Below are positions 9,159-17,772 of a DNA stretch of 64,000 bases, in pieces. Positions within the stretch are counted from its first letter, which is position 1. Each line of letters opens with the position of its first letter. Made by a program: the position numbers and the translations under genes. The notes below the pieces were generated by a model. The model worked only from the letters and a program-made list of their open reading frames with translations, was not told the origin of the DNA and did not search any database. Source of the stretch: JAHOYW01 sp963664605 (lineage in GTDB: Bacteria > Verrucomicrobiota > Lentisphaeria > Victivallales > Victivallaceae); NCBI GenBank assembly GCA_963664605.1, contig OY761536.1, forward strand, positions 4,030,001-4,094,000. Reading direction: 5' to 3'.

Positions 9159-10022
9159 ATGCGTGACATATATCAGGAAATAACTAACCGTATTATCGCG
9201 GAACTTGAAAACGGCAACATCCCGTGGCATTGCTCATGGCGTCCAGCCGAATGGCGCTGCCGCAATATGGTCAGCGGCAGGGCATATCGCGGCATCAACG
9301 CTATTCTGCTCAGTACTATGCCTTATGAATCCCCGTTTTATCTGACTCTAAAACAGCTCCAGAAACTCGGTGGCGAGCTCAAACCGAATGTTTCGGCAAC
9401 TGAAGTGGTATTCTGGATGCTTTTCGATAAAGATGAAACTACCCGGATTCCATTGCTGCGTTTCTATCAAATCTATAACCTGGAACAGACATGCGGTATT
9501 CCCGAAAAATATATTCCTTATATCCCTCCGAAACATAAACTGGAGTTCAACCCTATTGAAACGGCGGAGAAAATCATTGCCGGATATATTGACGCCCCGA
9601 TACTTATCCATGATGGTGACGATGCCTGTTACAATCCTTTGCTGGATCGGATCAGGATGCCGAAGCGTTCAGCATTCGCAAATGAAGAGGAATATTACTC
9701 TACCTTGTTTCACGAATATTGCCACTCAACCGGCCACAAATCCCGCCTTAAGCGTAAAGGCATGACTTGCGTTGAGTTCGGCAGTGATACCTACTCGAAG
9801 GAGGAACTGATTGCCGAAATGGGAGCCGCTTTCCTCTGCGCTCACAGCGGAATCGAAAACACCACGCTCAAAAATTCCAGCGCTTATATCCGCAGTTGGC
9901 TCGAACGCCTCCGCAGTGATAAAAAACTCGTTGTTCAAGCCGCACAAAAAGCGCAAAAAGCCGTCGATTATATTCTGAAAGTTGAAAAAAGTAAAATCGA
10001 AGGCGACGTATCGCCTCGGTGA
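9159..10022 (+). CDS. ArdC-like antirestriction protein with zincin domain
   Basis: The protein is 287 residues. The N-terminal domain matches the ArdC ssDNA-binding region (YQEITNRIIAELENGNIPW, then W-R-P, NMVSGRAYRGINAILL). The C-terminal domain is a zincin-like metallopeptidase with HEYCH at 185-189 followed by STGHKSRL and, further on, YSKEELIAEMGAAFLC, which supplies the third ligand region. ArdC proteins of conjugative plasmids protect incoming DNA from restriction. The ATG at 9159 has GAGGTGA six bases upstream; a TTG just before it was rejected. The context beside a relaxase and a helicase-methyltransferase fits DNA protection on entry. Confidence 0.85.
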   Translation: MRDIYQEITNRIIAELENGNIPWHCSWRPAEWRCRNMVSGRAYRGINAILLSTMPYESPFYLTLKQLQKLGGELKPNVSATEVVFWMLFDKDETTRIPLLRFYQIYNLEQTCGIPEKYIPYIPPKHKLEFNPIETAEKIIAGYIDAPILIHDGDDACYNPLLDRIRMPKRSAFANEEEYYSTLFHEYCHSTGHKSRLKRKGMTCVEFGSDTYSKEELIAEMGAAFLCAHSGIENTTLKNSSAYIRSWLERLRSDKKLVVQAAQKAQKAVDYILKVEKSKIEGDVSPR

Positions 10023-10023
10023 T

Positions 10024-10286
10024 CCAGCGGCCGAAAGCGCTGGTCGCTCGTCTCCAACGAGCGAAAGTTGGCGTGATTTATCGCGCCTGTAAAGTACCGC
10101 TCTCGATTAGCGAGGCTTTTCAAAAGAGCTTGCGATTTTTTGAAAAGATGCGAGCGTTCGAGGAAAAAATATTGCAAAAAATATAGGTTTGGTGATCAGC
10201 GTTCACAGCTATGGACAGCGCGAAAGTATCGCGCTGAAAATTTTCACTTCTTATGTTTTGTCCCTGCTGAGGGCAAAGGACAAAAC
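10024..10286 (+). other. Array of six hairpins in a 275-base spacer
   Basis: The gene-free stretch between the ArdC-like and PH-domain genes is packed with inverted repeats. CCAGCG/CGCTGG lies at 10024-10043, CGCTCGT/ACGAGCG at 10045-10063, and GGCGTGAT/ATCGCGCC (one G-T pair) at 10070-10087. CTTTTCAAAA/TTTTGAAAAG lies at 10116-10147, CAGCGCG/CGCGCTG at 10216-10236, and GTTTTGTCC/GGACAAAAC at 10255-10286. The last directly abuts the AGGAGGT site of the next gene. This could be a structured RNA, a single-strand origin or transfer site, or a set of translational switches. No protein frame of note crosses it. Confidence 0.65.
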
Positions 10287-10297
10287 AGGAGGTCGTC

Positions 10298-10804
10298 ATG
10301 AATAATGAAAGCAAACAAGAAAAAATCTTGTATCGGGTCAAAGGCAATCAGATTCTCTTTATAATCCGCAATATCTGGAATACCATTTGCTTTATCATTG
10401 GAACTGTATTGAGCATTGGTTTGGGAACATTAATGTCCGGGGGAATTTACGGAGCGATTTTCAACAACGGGAAAATGAATTTGACTGCTGTAAACTGCGG
10501 AATAATCCTGACTGTTCTGATTATCACAATCCGGATTCTGTATATTATCCTGATGCGCAAAAATCAATTCTACATTGTCAGCGCCAGTGGCATCACCAGC
10601 GAAGGTGGTGTCCTTACCCGTTTCAACCAAACGCTTCGCCTTAACGAAATTCAGAGCGTCAGCTACACCCAGACACTAATTCAGCAAATCTTAGGATGCG
10701 GTAATATCGTTATCAGTTCCGCCTCTACTTATCGTGCAGGAATAGTTTTGCGGGACATTGACCAGGTCAAAGAAATTTATCATATCATCAACAACAATCG
10801 CTAA
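10298..10804 (+). CDS. Bacterial PH-domain (YdbS/DUF304-like) membrane protein
   Basis: The protein is 168 residues. A short cytoplasmic start with YRVKGNQ is followed by two membrane segments (about residues 23-50 and 62-85). A bacterial PH domain follows: FYIVSASGITSEGGVLTRFNQTLRLNEIQSV, then QQILGCGNIVISSA and a final helix, the standard layout of bPH2/YdbS proteins. The AGGAGGTCGTC site and ATG are clear. Such proteins sit in the inner membrane; their role in mobile elements is not established. It is probably co-transcribed with the small INEMTM paralogue 16 bases downstream. Confidence 0.8.
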   Translation: MNNESKQEKILYRVKGNQILFIIRNIWNTICFIIGTVLSIGLGTLMSGGIYGAIFNNGKMNLTAVNCGIILTVLIITIRILYIILMRKNQFYIVSASGITSEGGVLTRFNQTLRLNEIQSVSYTQTLIQQILGCGNIVISSASTYRAGIVLRDIDQVKEIYHIINNNR

Positions 10805-10820
10805 AAAAAGGGAAATCGCT

Positions 10821-10997
10821 ATGAGCAGAATTAATGAAATGACAATGTCGGAAATCCTCGAAGAAGCCCAGAAACGCGGATTTGATTCAAGTCCCTGGAA
10901 TGGAAGCTGGTATTCCTGGAACAACGGAGTGGAAATAGCCGCAATTGAATATCTTGAGGCTCATTCCCCCGATCTTTATGAAAAAGATGACGAATAA
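10821..10997 (+). CDS. Small acidic protein with INEMTM motif, paralogue B (58 aa)
   Basis: The gene begins at the ATG at 10821 after a GGGAAA site; an upstream in-frame extension into the PH-domain gene is rejected. The sequence starts MSRINEMTMSEILEEAQKRGF and has a WNGSWYSWNNG patch, then AIEYLEAHSPDLYEKDDE. It is a paralogue of the 69-residue protein at 8940-9149. Two copies of this plan in one element suggest a functional small-protein family. Function unknown. Confidence 0.65.
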   Translation: MSRINEMTMSEILEEAQKRGFDSSPWNGSWYSWNNGVEIAAIEYLEAHSPDLYEKDDE

Positions 10998-11002
10998 CTC
11001 AG

Positions 11003-11069
11003 CTTCAAAGGTAATTGTTAAATAATTAGCCCCAGCCTGGATATTGCTGAGTGTTTCCCACGCAAGCAA
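11003..11069 (-). pseudogene. Fragment of a second copy of the 12068-12337 gene
   Basis: Read leftward from 11069 the codons give LAWETLSNIQAGANYLTITF, which aligns with LSWEALSNIRAAPDYLSITF in the intact 89-residue protein at 12068-12337. The similarity spans only about 22 codons. A stop codon lies immediately upstream at 11070-11072, and the frame then runs antisense into the end of the 58-residue gene. The fragment and the intact copy have the same orientation and flank the BRO-N gene, suggesting duplication or insertion of the BRO-N cassette. Confidence 0.65.
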
Positions 11070-11140
11070 TCAGTAATCAAAGGATACAGTAATTCCTCTG
11101 CAGTATTTATTGATTTCACAAGAAAAAAATTAATTTACAA

Positions 11141-11169
11141 TTGACATCTTCCATTTTTTCGATTAGGTT
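11141..11169 (+). promoter_or_regulatory. Candidate promoter of the BRO-N gene
   Basis: TTGACA at 11141-11146 is followed after 17 bases by TAGGTT at 11164-11169. The -35 is perfect and the -10 weak. It lies about 50 bases before the ATG at 11217 and gives the BRO-N gene its own transcription start, consistent with an independent cassette. Confidence 0.4.
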
Positions 11170-11216
11170 TATCCATAATATATACTGAATCAGGTCATTG
11201 TTATAAGGGAAAGGAT

Positions 11217-12059
11217 ATGCCGCGAAAAAATGCGATAAAAGTTTTTGAGGACCGCAAGGTTCGTACTCTATGGGATGATGATAAAGAAGAGTGGTATTTT
11301 TCTATAGTTGATGTTGTGGCGATTCTAACTGACAGCCCGAATCCGCGCAAATACTGGAGTGTCCTCAAAACACGCCTTAAGAAAGAAGGAAGCGAGTTGA
11401 CTACAAATTGTAGTCAACTGAAAATGCAGGCCCAGGACGGCAAGTTCTATAAAACTGATTGCGCGACTACCGAAGCGCTGTTCCGACTGATTCAGTCGAT
11501 TCCATCTCCTAAGGCGGAGCCATTCAAATTATGGATGGCGCAAGTTGCCGCTGAGCGCCTCGATCAGCTTCAAGACCCCGAATTGTCAATTCAACAGGCA
11601 ATGCATGATTATAAGCAACTGGGATATTCCGAAAACTGGATCAATCAGCGTCTTAAAAGTATCGAAATCCGTAAAGAGCTGACCGACGAATGGAAAAAAC
11701 ACGGGCTCAAAGAGGGGATGCATTTTGCGACTCTAACTGATGTCATTTACCAGGCATGGTCAGACAAAACAGCCAGAGAATACAAAAAATTCAAAGGCTT
11801 GAAGAAGGAAAACCTCCGTGACAACATGACCAATAAGGAACTTGTGCTGAACATGCTGGCAGAGTTGTCAACTAAAGAAATTTCCGAAGCCGATAAACCT
11901 GAAAATTTTCCAGAGCATATTGATGTTGCCAAGCGCGGCGGCAATGTAGCCAGGGAAGCAAGGCTAAAGCTTGAGGCTGAAACCGGCAAAAAAGTAGTTT
12001 CTCCGCTCAATGCCAGGAATCTTCATACCCTTGATATTGAAAAAAAGAAAATTAAATAA
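11217..12059 (+). CDS. BRO-N domain (prophage antirepressor-like) protein
   Basis: The protein is 280 residues. The first 110 form a BRO-N domain: IKVFEDRKVRTLWDDDKEEW, YFSIVDVVAILTDS, YWSVLKTRLKKEG, then a block ending FRLIQSIPSPKAEPFKLWMA. The C-terminal half is helical (YSENWINQRLKSIEIRKELT, then FKGLKKENLRDNMTNKELVL) and resembles the BRO-N/DinD-type orphan proteins common in bacterial genomic islands. The role is probably DNA binding or antirepression; the exact function of this subgroup is unknown to me. The promoter-like sequence at 11141 and the flanking duplicate fragments suggest that it moves as a cassette. Confidence 0.8.
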   Translation: MPRKNAIKVFEDRKVRTLWDDDKEEWYFSIVDVVAILTDSPNPRKYWSVLKTRLKKEGSELTTNCSQLKMQAQDGKFYKTDCATTEALFRLIQSIPSPKAEPFKLWMAQVAAERLDQLQDPELSIQQAMHDYKQLGYSENWINQRLKSIEIRKELTDEWKKHGLKEGMHFATLTDVIYQAWSDKTAREYKKFKGLKKENLRDNMTNKELVLNMLAELSTKEISEADKPENFPEHIDVAKRGGNVAREARLKLEAETGKKVVSPLNARNLHTLDIEKKKIK

Positions 12060-12067
12060 CCCGACCT

Positions 12068-12337
12068 TTATTCCGGAACGATAATTTTGCAGTTCAGCTT
12101 ACGACCGTCGATCATACGCAGATTCTCCATTTGCAATGCTTCAAAAAGTTCTGCCAAAGATTCTGAGGATGTAATTTGAACGTGTCCGAATTCGCATTGG
12201 AACGTAATCGACAAATAATCCGGTGCAGCTCGGATATTGCTGAGCGCTTCCCATGACAGCAGTAAATTTTCTGTTTCCAGTTTTAATTCGAATTTTGGCA
12301 GATGCCCTTTGATACAGTAAAATGTTTTGTTTTCCAT
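12068..12337 (-). CDS. Hypothetical protein (89 aa), intact copy of a duplicated gene
   Basis: An AAGGAAAGG site precedes the ATG at 12337. The protein reads as a compact beta-rich domain (FYCIKGHLPKFELKLE, LSITFQCEFGHVQI) with a helix (SLAELFEALQME) and a terminal strand (LNCKIIVPE). A fragment of a second copy lies at 11003-11069. It starts 22 bases after the relaxase stop and reads in the same direction, so it is probably the last gene of the relaxase transcript. Function unknown. Confidence 0.65.
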   Translation of the reverse strand: MENKTFYCIKGHLPKFELKLETENLLLSWEALSNIRAAPDYLSITFQCEFGHVQITSSESLAELFEALQMENLRMIDGRKLNCKIIVPE

Positions 12338-12358
12338 AATATACCTTTCCTTTTGAAA

Positions 12359-15300
12359 TTATAAATCCATGCCGCGACTGGGCTTTTTCTTTTTGGCCTG
12401 AGATGCTCGCAATTCAGCGGCTTTATCTAAGCGTTCCTTGCGTTCAGCTTCCAGACGGACAGCTTCAGCGGTTTCACGTTCAGCTTGTTCACGGGCGGCG
12501 GCTTCTCGTGCAAGTTTTTCCTGCTCGGCACGTTCCTCGGCAGCTTTGCGTTCCGCCTCTTTATGTTCTTGAGCACGTATTTTAAATTCTTTCATTTTCT
12601 GCAACGCCTCCTCATATGGGGACAGTTGCGGTTTTTCTTGAGCCTTCATTCTCTCAAGAGATTCAAGACCGCGATGCTGTTTTCCTGTGGAAGGAACGGG
12701 CGTATCCGAAACAGGTTTTGAAACAGTTGATTCTCTCGGTTTGGGATTTGGAACCGGATATACAATATCCTCCTCAGGAGTCTTTTCAGCCGGAGCTGGA
12801 GGTGAATTCCGTTTTTCCATTTCCGCTATTTTCTTCATGGCTTCCTGATATGGTGAAAGTTCCTCCGGTGGATTGAGCATCCGCTTGATTTCAGCGGCAC
12901 GGGCTTCCTGGGCCTGCTGCTCCTCAATAGCTGCTAGTGCATTCTGATGTTCTATTTCCAATTTGATTTCTTCCGTCACGATTCCGAAGCCGTATTTACG
13001 GTTCCGGGCGCGGCGGGCGGAAATCTTCCGCTTGACATTGACTAAATTCCCCGCAAGTCGTTTTATCTTTTTCATAAGTTTGCGGGCGCGTTCCGCAATG
13101 CTTTTATAAGTCATACCCGGCAGGGTTTTCGTTTTCCTTGAACGTGCGTCTTCCGACAGAGACAGAAGGTTGTCCGGCGCGATTTGTCCGTCTCCGGCAA
13201 GGTCATGCACGCTTAAGCGGTCGCCGTCACGAAAACTCAGTTGTTGTTTTAAAAATTCTTTTTCCGGGCAATGCAGCGCTACGCACTTGCGCCCCCGGCT
13301 TAAGGCCACGTAAAAGGCTTTGCGGTCCAATGCCTGCGCCGCCACGACCACTGTTTCAGCGGTACGCCCCTGGGCTTTATGTGAGGTTGTTACCCAGCCG
13401 TATTTGAATGTTGCGTAATCCGGTGGCAAGTCGATCAGCTCGCGCGGCTTGCCGTCCGTGTGTAGCAGCATAACCTTTCCCGGCGTGTCTGTCACACGGG
13501 CAATATTGCCATTGTAAATTTTGCGATCACGCAAATTTACATTGAACTGGATCAGGTCTCCTTTGCAAAGTTCGATTTCACGCAGCTCTCCGGCTTCAAT
13601 AAAATCAGAAGCCGCTTTCGCGTAGATACATTTTCCATTATTGAGATAAAGCATTCCGTCTTCAACACTTTCAACCGTTACTGTTTCTCCAGCACGGCCA
13701 ATATCCTTCATATTACGAATGAACGCGACCACGGTTCCGGGAGCATAATTCGTCGAATCCTTCAGCCATGATTTCGGTTTGCTCCACGAGCGGAAGATTT
13801 CCGTTGTTTTACCCTCTGAAGCGACTGAACCGGACTTTTTCAGTTTTTCCCGGACAGCTTCTGTCAGCTTATCGCCCTCCTCGTGCGTGGGCGCTACCAG
13901 TAGCGAACGCTCAATAAATTCTCCGTTTTCAGTATATTCCATATAGCTGTCTGCCGCTTCCTCAAGGTATTTTGTTTTTCCCTCACGGATGAATCCATTC
14001 CGGTCAAAACGCTCGAATGCCGCTTCAAACTTGCCAAGCGCGCACTCTGAAATACCGCGCCGGTATTCCTCGTTCTGCTGACGGTAGATGTCGCTTAATG
14101 AAAATCTTTCTATCTTGGAATGATCTTCCAGCAAACGGAAAAAATCGCCCGATTCCACCGCCGTATGCTGCCGCGCATCACCCACAAAGAGAACACGGTA
14201 ATTATTCGCCCGCGCCGTTTTAATCATCTCCACGCCCTCGCGCAATGAATTTAAGCCTGATTCGTCAATAATCACATAGCTTCCGGCGGGAGGCTTTTTA
14301 GGGCTTAAAAGGAAACTAGCTACTGTTTTTGACTGCTCAAAACCTTCCTGTTTCAATACGTCCGCCGCTGAATTTGTCGGCGCAATCACATAAATGCTTT
14401 CAAGCCCGCCTGAATGCAGTCCCCGGCACAGCTCCTGAAGTGTTGATGTCTTACCAGCTCCTGCTGCCCCTCTAAACAAATTAAAACGATCCTTTGAATT
14501 TAAAATCCCGTGGATTAATTCAGCCTGTTTTTCTCTTGTTCCTTCTCCTGAAAAAGCCTCAAAGTCAGGTGCAATCTCTTTAAAAACATCTTTCTGTTCC
14601 TCTACCGCTTCCACCGCGTAAATCTCTTTTTCAATCACCTCCTCCGGTGATACCCAGGGATTAACTTTTAAGCCACCGAGATTACGCAATTCCGGCATAC
14701 GAGCTGCCACCTTTTTCAAGGTCTCCAGATTCACCATGCCCAGATTTTGATTTAATGCTTCAGCTAAAACTTTGTCCAGCTTTACCACGCTTTCACGCTC
14801 ATAGACCAGAGACAAAGCCTGACGAAGTGATTGTTCCGCAATCACAGAGCTATGAAAAATGATCCAGTTGTTCCGACGCGCCATCCGCAACACTTTTTCC
14901 AAAGCCGCCTGCTGTTCTTCGTTCAACTGCCCCATCTGGTATTCCCGCACTTTTTCTTTAGTTGAACTCTTCATTTTCACGCTTCGCGTTGATACCGAAA
15001 GATAATTGTTCTCCGTTAAAGTCGGCTTCCGACCGTGCTCCTCAATGAATTTAGCTTCCTCTTTCTCAATCTGCTGCCGCCGTTTTGAAAATGTTTCCAT
15101 AACCTCTTCCGGTACGCCTTCAATATCCTTCCAAACAATATTACCTTTTTCATCCCGATGATCCCTTAATTTATAGCCAAGCGTCCGGCATTCCTGCGCC
15201 AAACGATTATGATAAACTTTACCCGCAAACCGGATCGCCCGGCACATTTCCAGACTCTCCAGCGCCTTGTATTTCCCTTCCGCATCCTTTGTTACATTCA

Positions 15301-15796
15301 CCACCACATTATGCGTATGCAACTGCGGATCAAGCGCCCGGCTCGCGTCATGAGTAAAGCTCGCATAAACGATTTTACCTGTAATATCAAGATTGTTTGT
15401 CCGCACATTATCACCCTTGCGAACCCTCACCGCAGCCAGCTTTTCAAGTTCCTCCATCGCCTCAGAAACCGCCATCTTATGAGCCTCTATCAATCGCTTA
15501 TCCCATAAAGACATCACCGATACAGATTTCGGAGCAGCACACTGAAAATCAAAAAAACGCACCCCCGTCATCACAGTTCTCTGTGTCAATTTGACAGCTC
15601 TCAACGGATCTATATTACGTTGAAACAAACTGAATGTTTCTGTATTAACTTCTTTGTTCATCAAAAGAAACTCATAAGCCATTTTTCCCTGCCAGATACC
15701 GACTACTTTTTCATTCTCCGAATAATAATCGTTAGCCGCCAGATGATTCGCATAGAAAGCTTTTCCAGCCCCGTTGACCGCTTTAATTTTCGTCAT
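12359..15796 (-). CDS. MobF-type (TrwC/TraI-like) conjugative relaxase-helicase
   Basis: The protein is 1145 residues from the ATG at 15796. The relaxase domain has Tyr15 and Tyr24/25 near the N-terminus. Its histidine triad is H149, H160, H162 (DPQLHTHN), with the same spacing as TrwC H150/H161/H163. This near-identical numbering is why I prefer this start to the in-frame ATG at 15838. The RecD-like helicase follows: GAAGAGKTS with Lys449, YVIIDESG, FVGDARQHTAVESGD, then TSHKAQGRTAE and YVALSRGR. The last 200 residues are Glu/Ala/Arg-rich coiled coil with two copies of an LSPY-x-EA-x-x-K-x-x-E motif. It nicks oriT and unwinds the transferred strand. It is read toward the rest of the element. 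No strong ribosome binding site is seen for either start. Confidence 0.93.
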   Translation of the reverse strand: MTKIKAVNGAGKAFYANHLAANDYYSENEKVVGIWQGKMAYEFLLMNKEVNTETFSLFQRNIDPLRAVKLTQRTVMTGVRFFDFQCAAPKSVSVMSLWDKRLIEAHKMAVSEAMEELEKLAAVRVRKGDNVRTNNLDITGKIVYASFTHDASRALDPQLHTHNVVVNVTKDAEGKYKALESLEMCRAIRFAGKVYHNRLAQECRTLGYKLRDHRDEKGNIVWKDIEGVPEEVMETFSKRRQQIEKEEAKFIEEHGRKPTLTENNYLSVSTRSVKMKSSTKEKVREYQMGQLNEEQQAALEKVLRMARRNNWIIFHSSVIAEQSLRQALSLVYERESVVKLDKVLAEALNQNLGMVNLETLKKVAARMPELRNLGGLKVNPWVSPEEVIEKEIYAVEAVEEQKDVFKEIAPDFEAFSGEGTREKQAELIHGILNSKDRFNLFRGAAGAGKTSTLQELCRGLHSGGLESIYVIAPTNSAADVLKQEGFEQSKTVASFLLSPKKPPAGSYVIIDESGLNSLREGVEMIKTARANNYRVLFVGDARQHTAVESGDFFRLLEDHSKIERFSLSDIYRQQNEEYRRGISECALGKFEAAFERFDRNGFIREGKTKYLEEAADSYMEYTENGEFIERSLLVAPTHEEGDKLTEAVREKLKKSGSVASEGKTTEIFRSWSKPKSWLKDSTNYAPGTVVAFIRNMKDIGRAGETVTVESVEDGMLYLNNGKCIYAKAASDFIEAGELREIELCKGDLIQFNVNLRDRKIYNGNIARVTDTPGKVMLLHTDGKPRELIDLPPDYATFKYGWVTTSHKAQGRTAETVVVAAQALDRKAFYVALSRGRKCVALHCPEKEFLKQQLSFRDGDRLSVHDLAGDGQIAPDNLLSLSEDARSRKTKTLPGMTYKSIAERARKLMKKIKRLAGNLVNVKRKISARRARNRKYGFGIVTEEIKLEIEHQNALAAIEEQQAQEARAAEIKRMLNPPEELSPYQEAMKKIAEMEKRNSPPAPAEKTPEEDIVYPVPNPKPRESTVSKPVSDTPVPSTGKQHRGLESLERMKAQEKPQLSPYEEALQKMKEFKIRAQEHKEAERKAAEERAEQEKLAREAAAREQAERETAEAVRLEAERKERLDKAAELRASQAKKKKPSRGMDL

Positions 15797-15950
15797 GTTA
15801 AACACTTTTGAGCACCCTTTTAAAAAACTGAAATTCATATCTAGAAAATCAATTTAAAGAGCAAAAAAAGCATTTGCAATAAAGAAAAATCCGCAAAGTA
15901 GTCCGACAACATTACAACAACACTTTTGACAATTAGTAAAACGCAATACC

Positions 15951-16033
15951 CCTAAGGCCCTTAGGCTTTTCCCGGAAGCTGCAAAAAGCAGCAAAAAGCG
16001 GTAAAAGTTTTGCGCTTTTTGACCGCTTTTTGC
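15951..16033. other. Candidate oriT or origin region between divergent transfer genes
   Basis: The 398-base gap between the relaxase start and the 16195 gene holds no convincing gene. It contains a perfect palindrome (CCTAAGG-C-CCTTAGG, 15951-15965) and a near-tandem repeat of GCAAAAAGC(A/G) at 15981-15990 and 15991-16000. There is also a perfect 12-bp inverted repeat, GCAAAAAGCGGT at 15991-16002 with ACCGCTTTTTGC at 16022-16033. Further GCAAAA-type copies continue to about 16085. MobF relaxase genes often lie close to their oriT, and repeats of this kind also mark replication origins. The nick site cannot be named. Confidence 0.45.
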
Positions 16034-16194
16034 GTGACGGGTGTTTTTAGTGGATGCAAGCGGCAAAATGCTGCAAATAGAGGAAAAAAGCGACAAACAA
16101 AGCAGTCAAATAACGCTGCCTTGCTACCTTGAAATTTGCTTTATCGAAAGTGAAGTTTTATCGTATCAGAGAACCAGAACAACAGGAGTTTTTC

Positions 16195-16479
16195 ATGTCA
16201 TCAACACCACCATATCAAAGCAAACTGATCCCATATCAGAAAGAGATTTTCCACATGTGGTACAAGGAACGCGCTACGCTCAAAACAATCCAGACATTCC
16301 TTAAAAGCAAATCAGTAAGCATCTCTTTGTCAGCGCGTTCCCGCTTCATCAAACGCCGGCAACTCCGAAGCGATCTGCACGACGCTCCCAAAACCAAATC
16401 AAAACGATCAGCACAAAACAACCGGAATCAGGCATTATCAGAACTCGAAAAATTAATGCAGGAGAAAATATCGGGATAG
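16195..16479 (+). CDS. Small basic DNA-binding-like protein, divergent from relaxase
   Basis: The protein is 94 residues and strongly basic in its second half. ACAGGAG lies upstream of the ATG at 16195; an in-frame start at 16129 lacks such a site. The middle segment IFHMWYKERATLKTIQTFLKSKSVSIS has the helix-turn-helix look of proteins that begin replication or transfer operons (L-K-T-I-x-x-F-L followed by S-x-S). A basic ARSRFIKRRQLR run follows. Its position next to the repeat-rich region makes a relaxosome accessory or operon regulator a reasonable inference. The exact family is not recognised. Confidence 0.6.
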   Translation: MSSTPPYQSKLIPYQKEIFHMWYKERATLKTIQTFLKSKSVSISLSARSRFIKRRQLRSDLHDAPKTKSKRSAQNNRNQALSELEKLMQEKISG

Positions 16480-16511
16480 TTATATTGTTGGTTAATAATG
16501 ATAATCTGTAT

Positions 16512-17771
16512 TTATGTATTCATATAATTGTCAGCTTTTAATTTATTTAAAGATTCTATTACTTTAAATATAAACTTAAATGTACCGCCTGCCTCTAATT
16601 GACAGGTCGCAGCTTCATAACCGCCTTGTTGAAAATAATTAGCAGGAGGAATATAGCTTAAATATGCTGTTGAATTGTACAAAATGAAAGTCTTGCAAAA
16701 GGATGAATGCCATTTAATTTCTAAACCAGAACCACAGAGAAGTTCGCCTGGAACTCCAACTAAAGCGATATTACCTATTGATAAAATTTGCAATTCAGCT
16801 TCCGCAAAATCTTTTCCCTTATAAAGTGGTAAGCGTTCCTCAATGCATCCATTTTTGCGAAATTGCAATTCAACTGTTGCTAATTTTATATTCAAGGCAA
16901 CAGATAACATCTTATACCTTTCAGAATTCCAGATTGCATCAGAATAAGAATTAATAACTTTCTGTGCTATTACTTTGCCCATTTCTTCTGTACGATAAAA
17001 GCCAGATTCAAAGCCTTTAGGATGTAAGTCGCCACAAGCTCCTGAAATAAATATACAATCTCCACCAAGTTGTTTTTCAACTTCATGACGTAAAACTCCA
17101 GGGTAATCCGCTGAAATCAGGTGCGAGGAAAGCCCTTCTGACTGGCAAGTCAGTGGGTGTGCGGCATAATTGACGATTGTCGCCAAAGGTTCTTTTGTTT
17201 CGCTGTCAGCGAAATATATCATTCCTAGTTCTGGATCGGTAATGTTATTTGCTAATGGGATAAGATGTTTATTTGTCGGAATATATGTGCATTTGTTGTC
17301 TGGACTTATGTAACGGCGATTGATATTTTCATGACATTGCGTCGAATAATGAAAGACATCGACTTCATTCATTGATGAAAAGCTATTCAAAACGGCATCT
17401 GCTGAGCTTTTGATTAGAAAGGCTTTATATTGTTCGAACTCTTCTAATCGCTGACCTTTCAAGTTAAGGTTTGCCAGACGCCGGGTATGCGGACCGGAAT
17501 GCGTATGTGTACAGGTCAGGACAACGTTTTGTTCTGGGATGCCTGTGCTGTCGGCGCATGCCTTGCGAATCGCAAGTACAAAATCCCTGTCCAGTCCGAT
17601 CAGGTCGAAACTCATCAGGATTGTTTTTTTTCTGCCGTCGTCAAGTGCAATTCCTTTTATTAAAAGTTGATCGTGGATTCCAGTGGAAACAACCTCGGGG
17701 CCGTAGCCTGCCAGCAATACTCCGGGTTTTGGAGTAATGTCTTGGGTGAAGGTGGAAATTTTAAGAGTCAT
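16512..17771 (-). CDS. Neutral/alkaline ceramidase-like hydrolase
   Basis: The protein is 419 residues, with no obvious signal peptide. The N-terminal pattern DITPKPGVLLAGY, GIHDQLLIKGIAL, DLIGL and then LTCTHTHSGPH matches the N-terminal domain of neutral/alkaline non-lysosomal ceramidases, where THTHSGPH carries zinc ligands. Later ISADYPG and FISGACGDLHP fit the same fold. True ceramidases are around 650-700 residues with a C-terminal immunoglobulin-like domain that is absent here. Bacterial short homologues sit in sugar loci and their substrates are mostly unknown. It starts 1 base after the stop of the GH36 gene, so the two are co-transcribed. Confidence 0.8.
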   Translation of the reverse strand: MTLKISTFTQDITPKPGVLLAGYGPEVVSTGIHDQLLIKGIALDDGRKKTILMSFDLIGLDRDFVLAIRKACADSTGIPEQNVVLTCTHTHSGPHTRRLANLNLKGQRLEEFEQYKAFLIKSSADAVLNSFSSMNEVDVFHYSTQCHENINRRYISPDNKCTYIPTNKHLIPLANNITDPELGMIYFADSETKEPLATIVNYAAHPLTCQSEGLSSHLISADYPGVLRHEVEKQLGGDCIFISGACGDLHPKGFESGFYRTEEMGKVIAQKVINSYSDAIWNSERYKMLSVALNIKLATVELQFRKNGCIEERLPLYKGKDFAEAELQILSIGNIALVGVPGELLCGSGLEIKWHSSFCKTFILYNSTAYLSYIPPANYFQQGGYEAATCQLEAGGTFKFIFKVIESLNKLKADNYMNT

Positions 17772-17772
17772 T

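Noticed and set aside
10024..10286. CRISPR array
   Set aside because: The hairpins differ in sequence and have no regular repeat-spacer spacing; no cas genes are in the window.
15854..16096. An 80-codon leftward frame between the relaxase and the basic protein
   Set aside because: It runs through the repeat and palindrome block, has a biased cysteine/phenylalanine composition and lacks a ribosome binding site.
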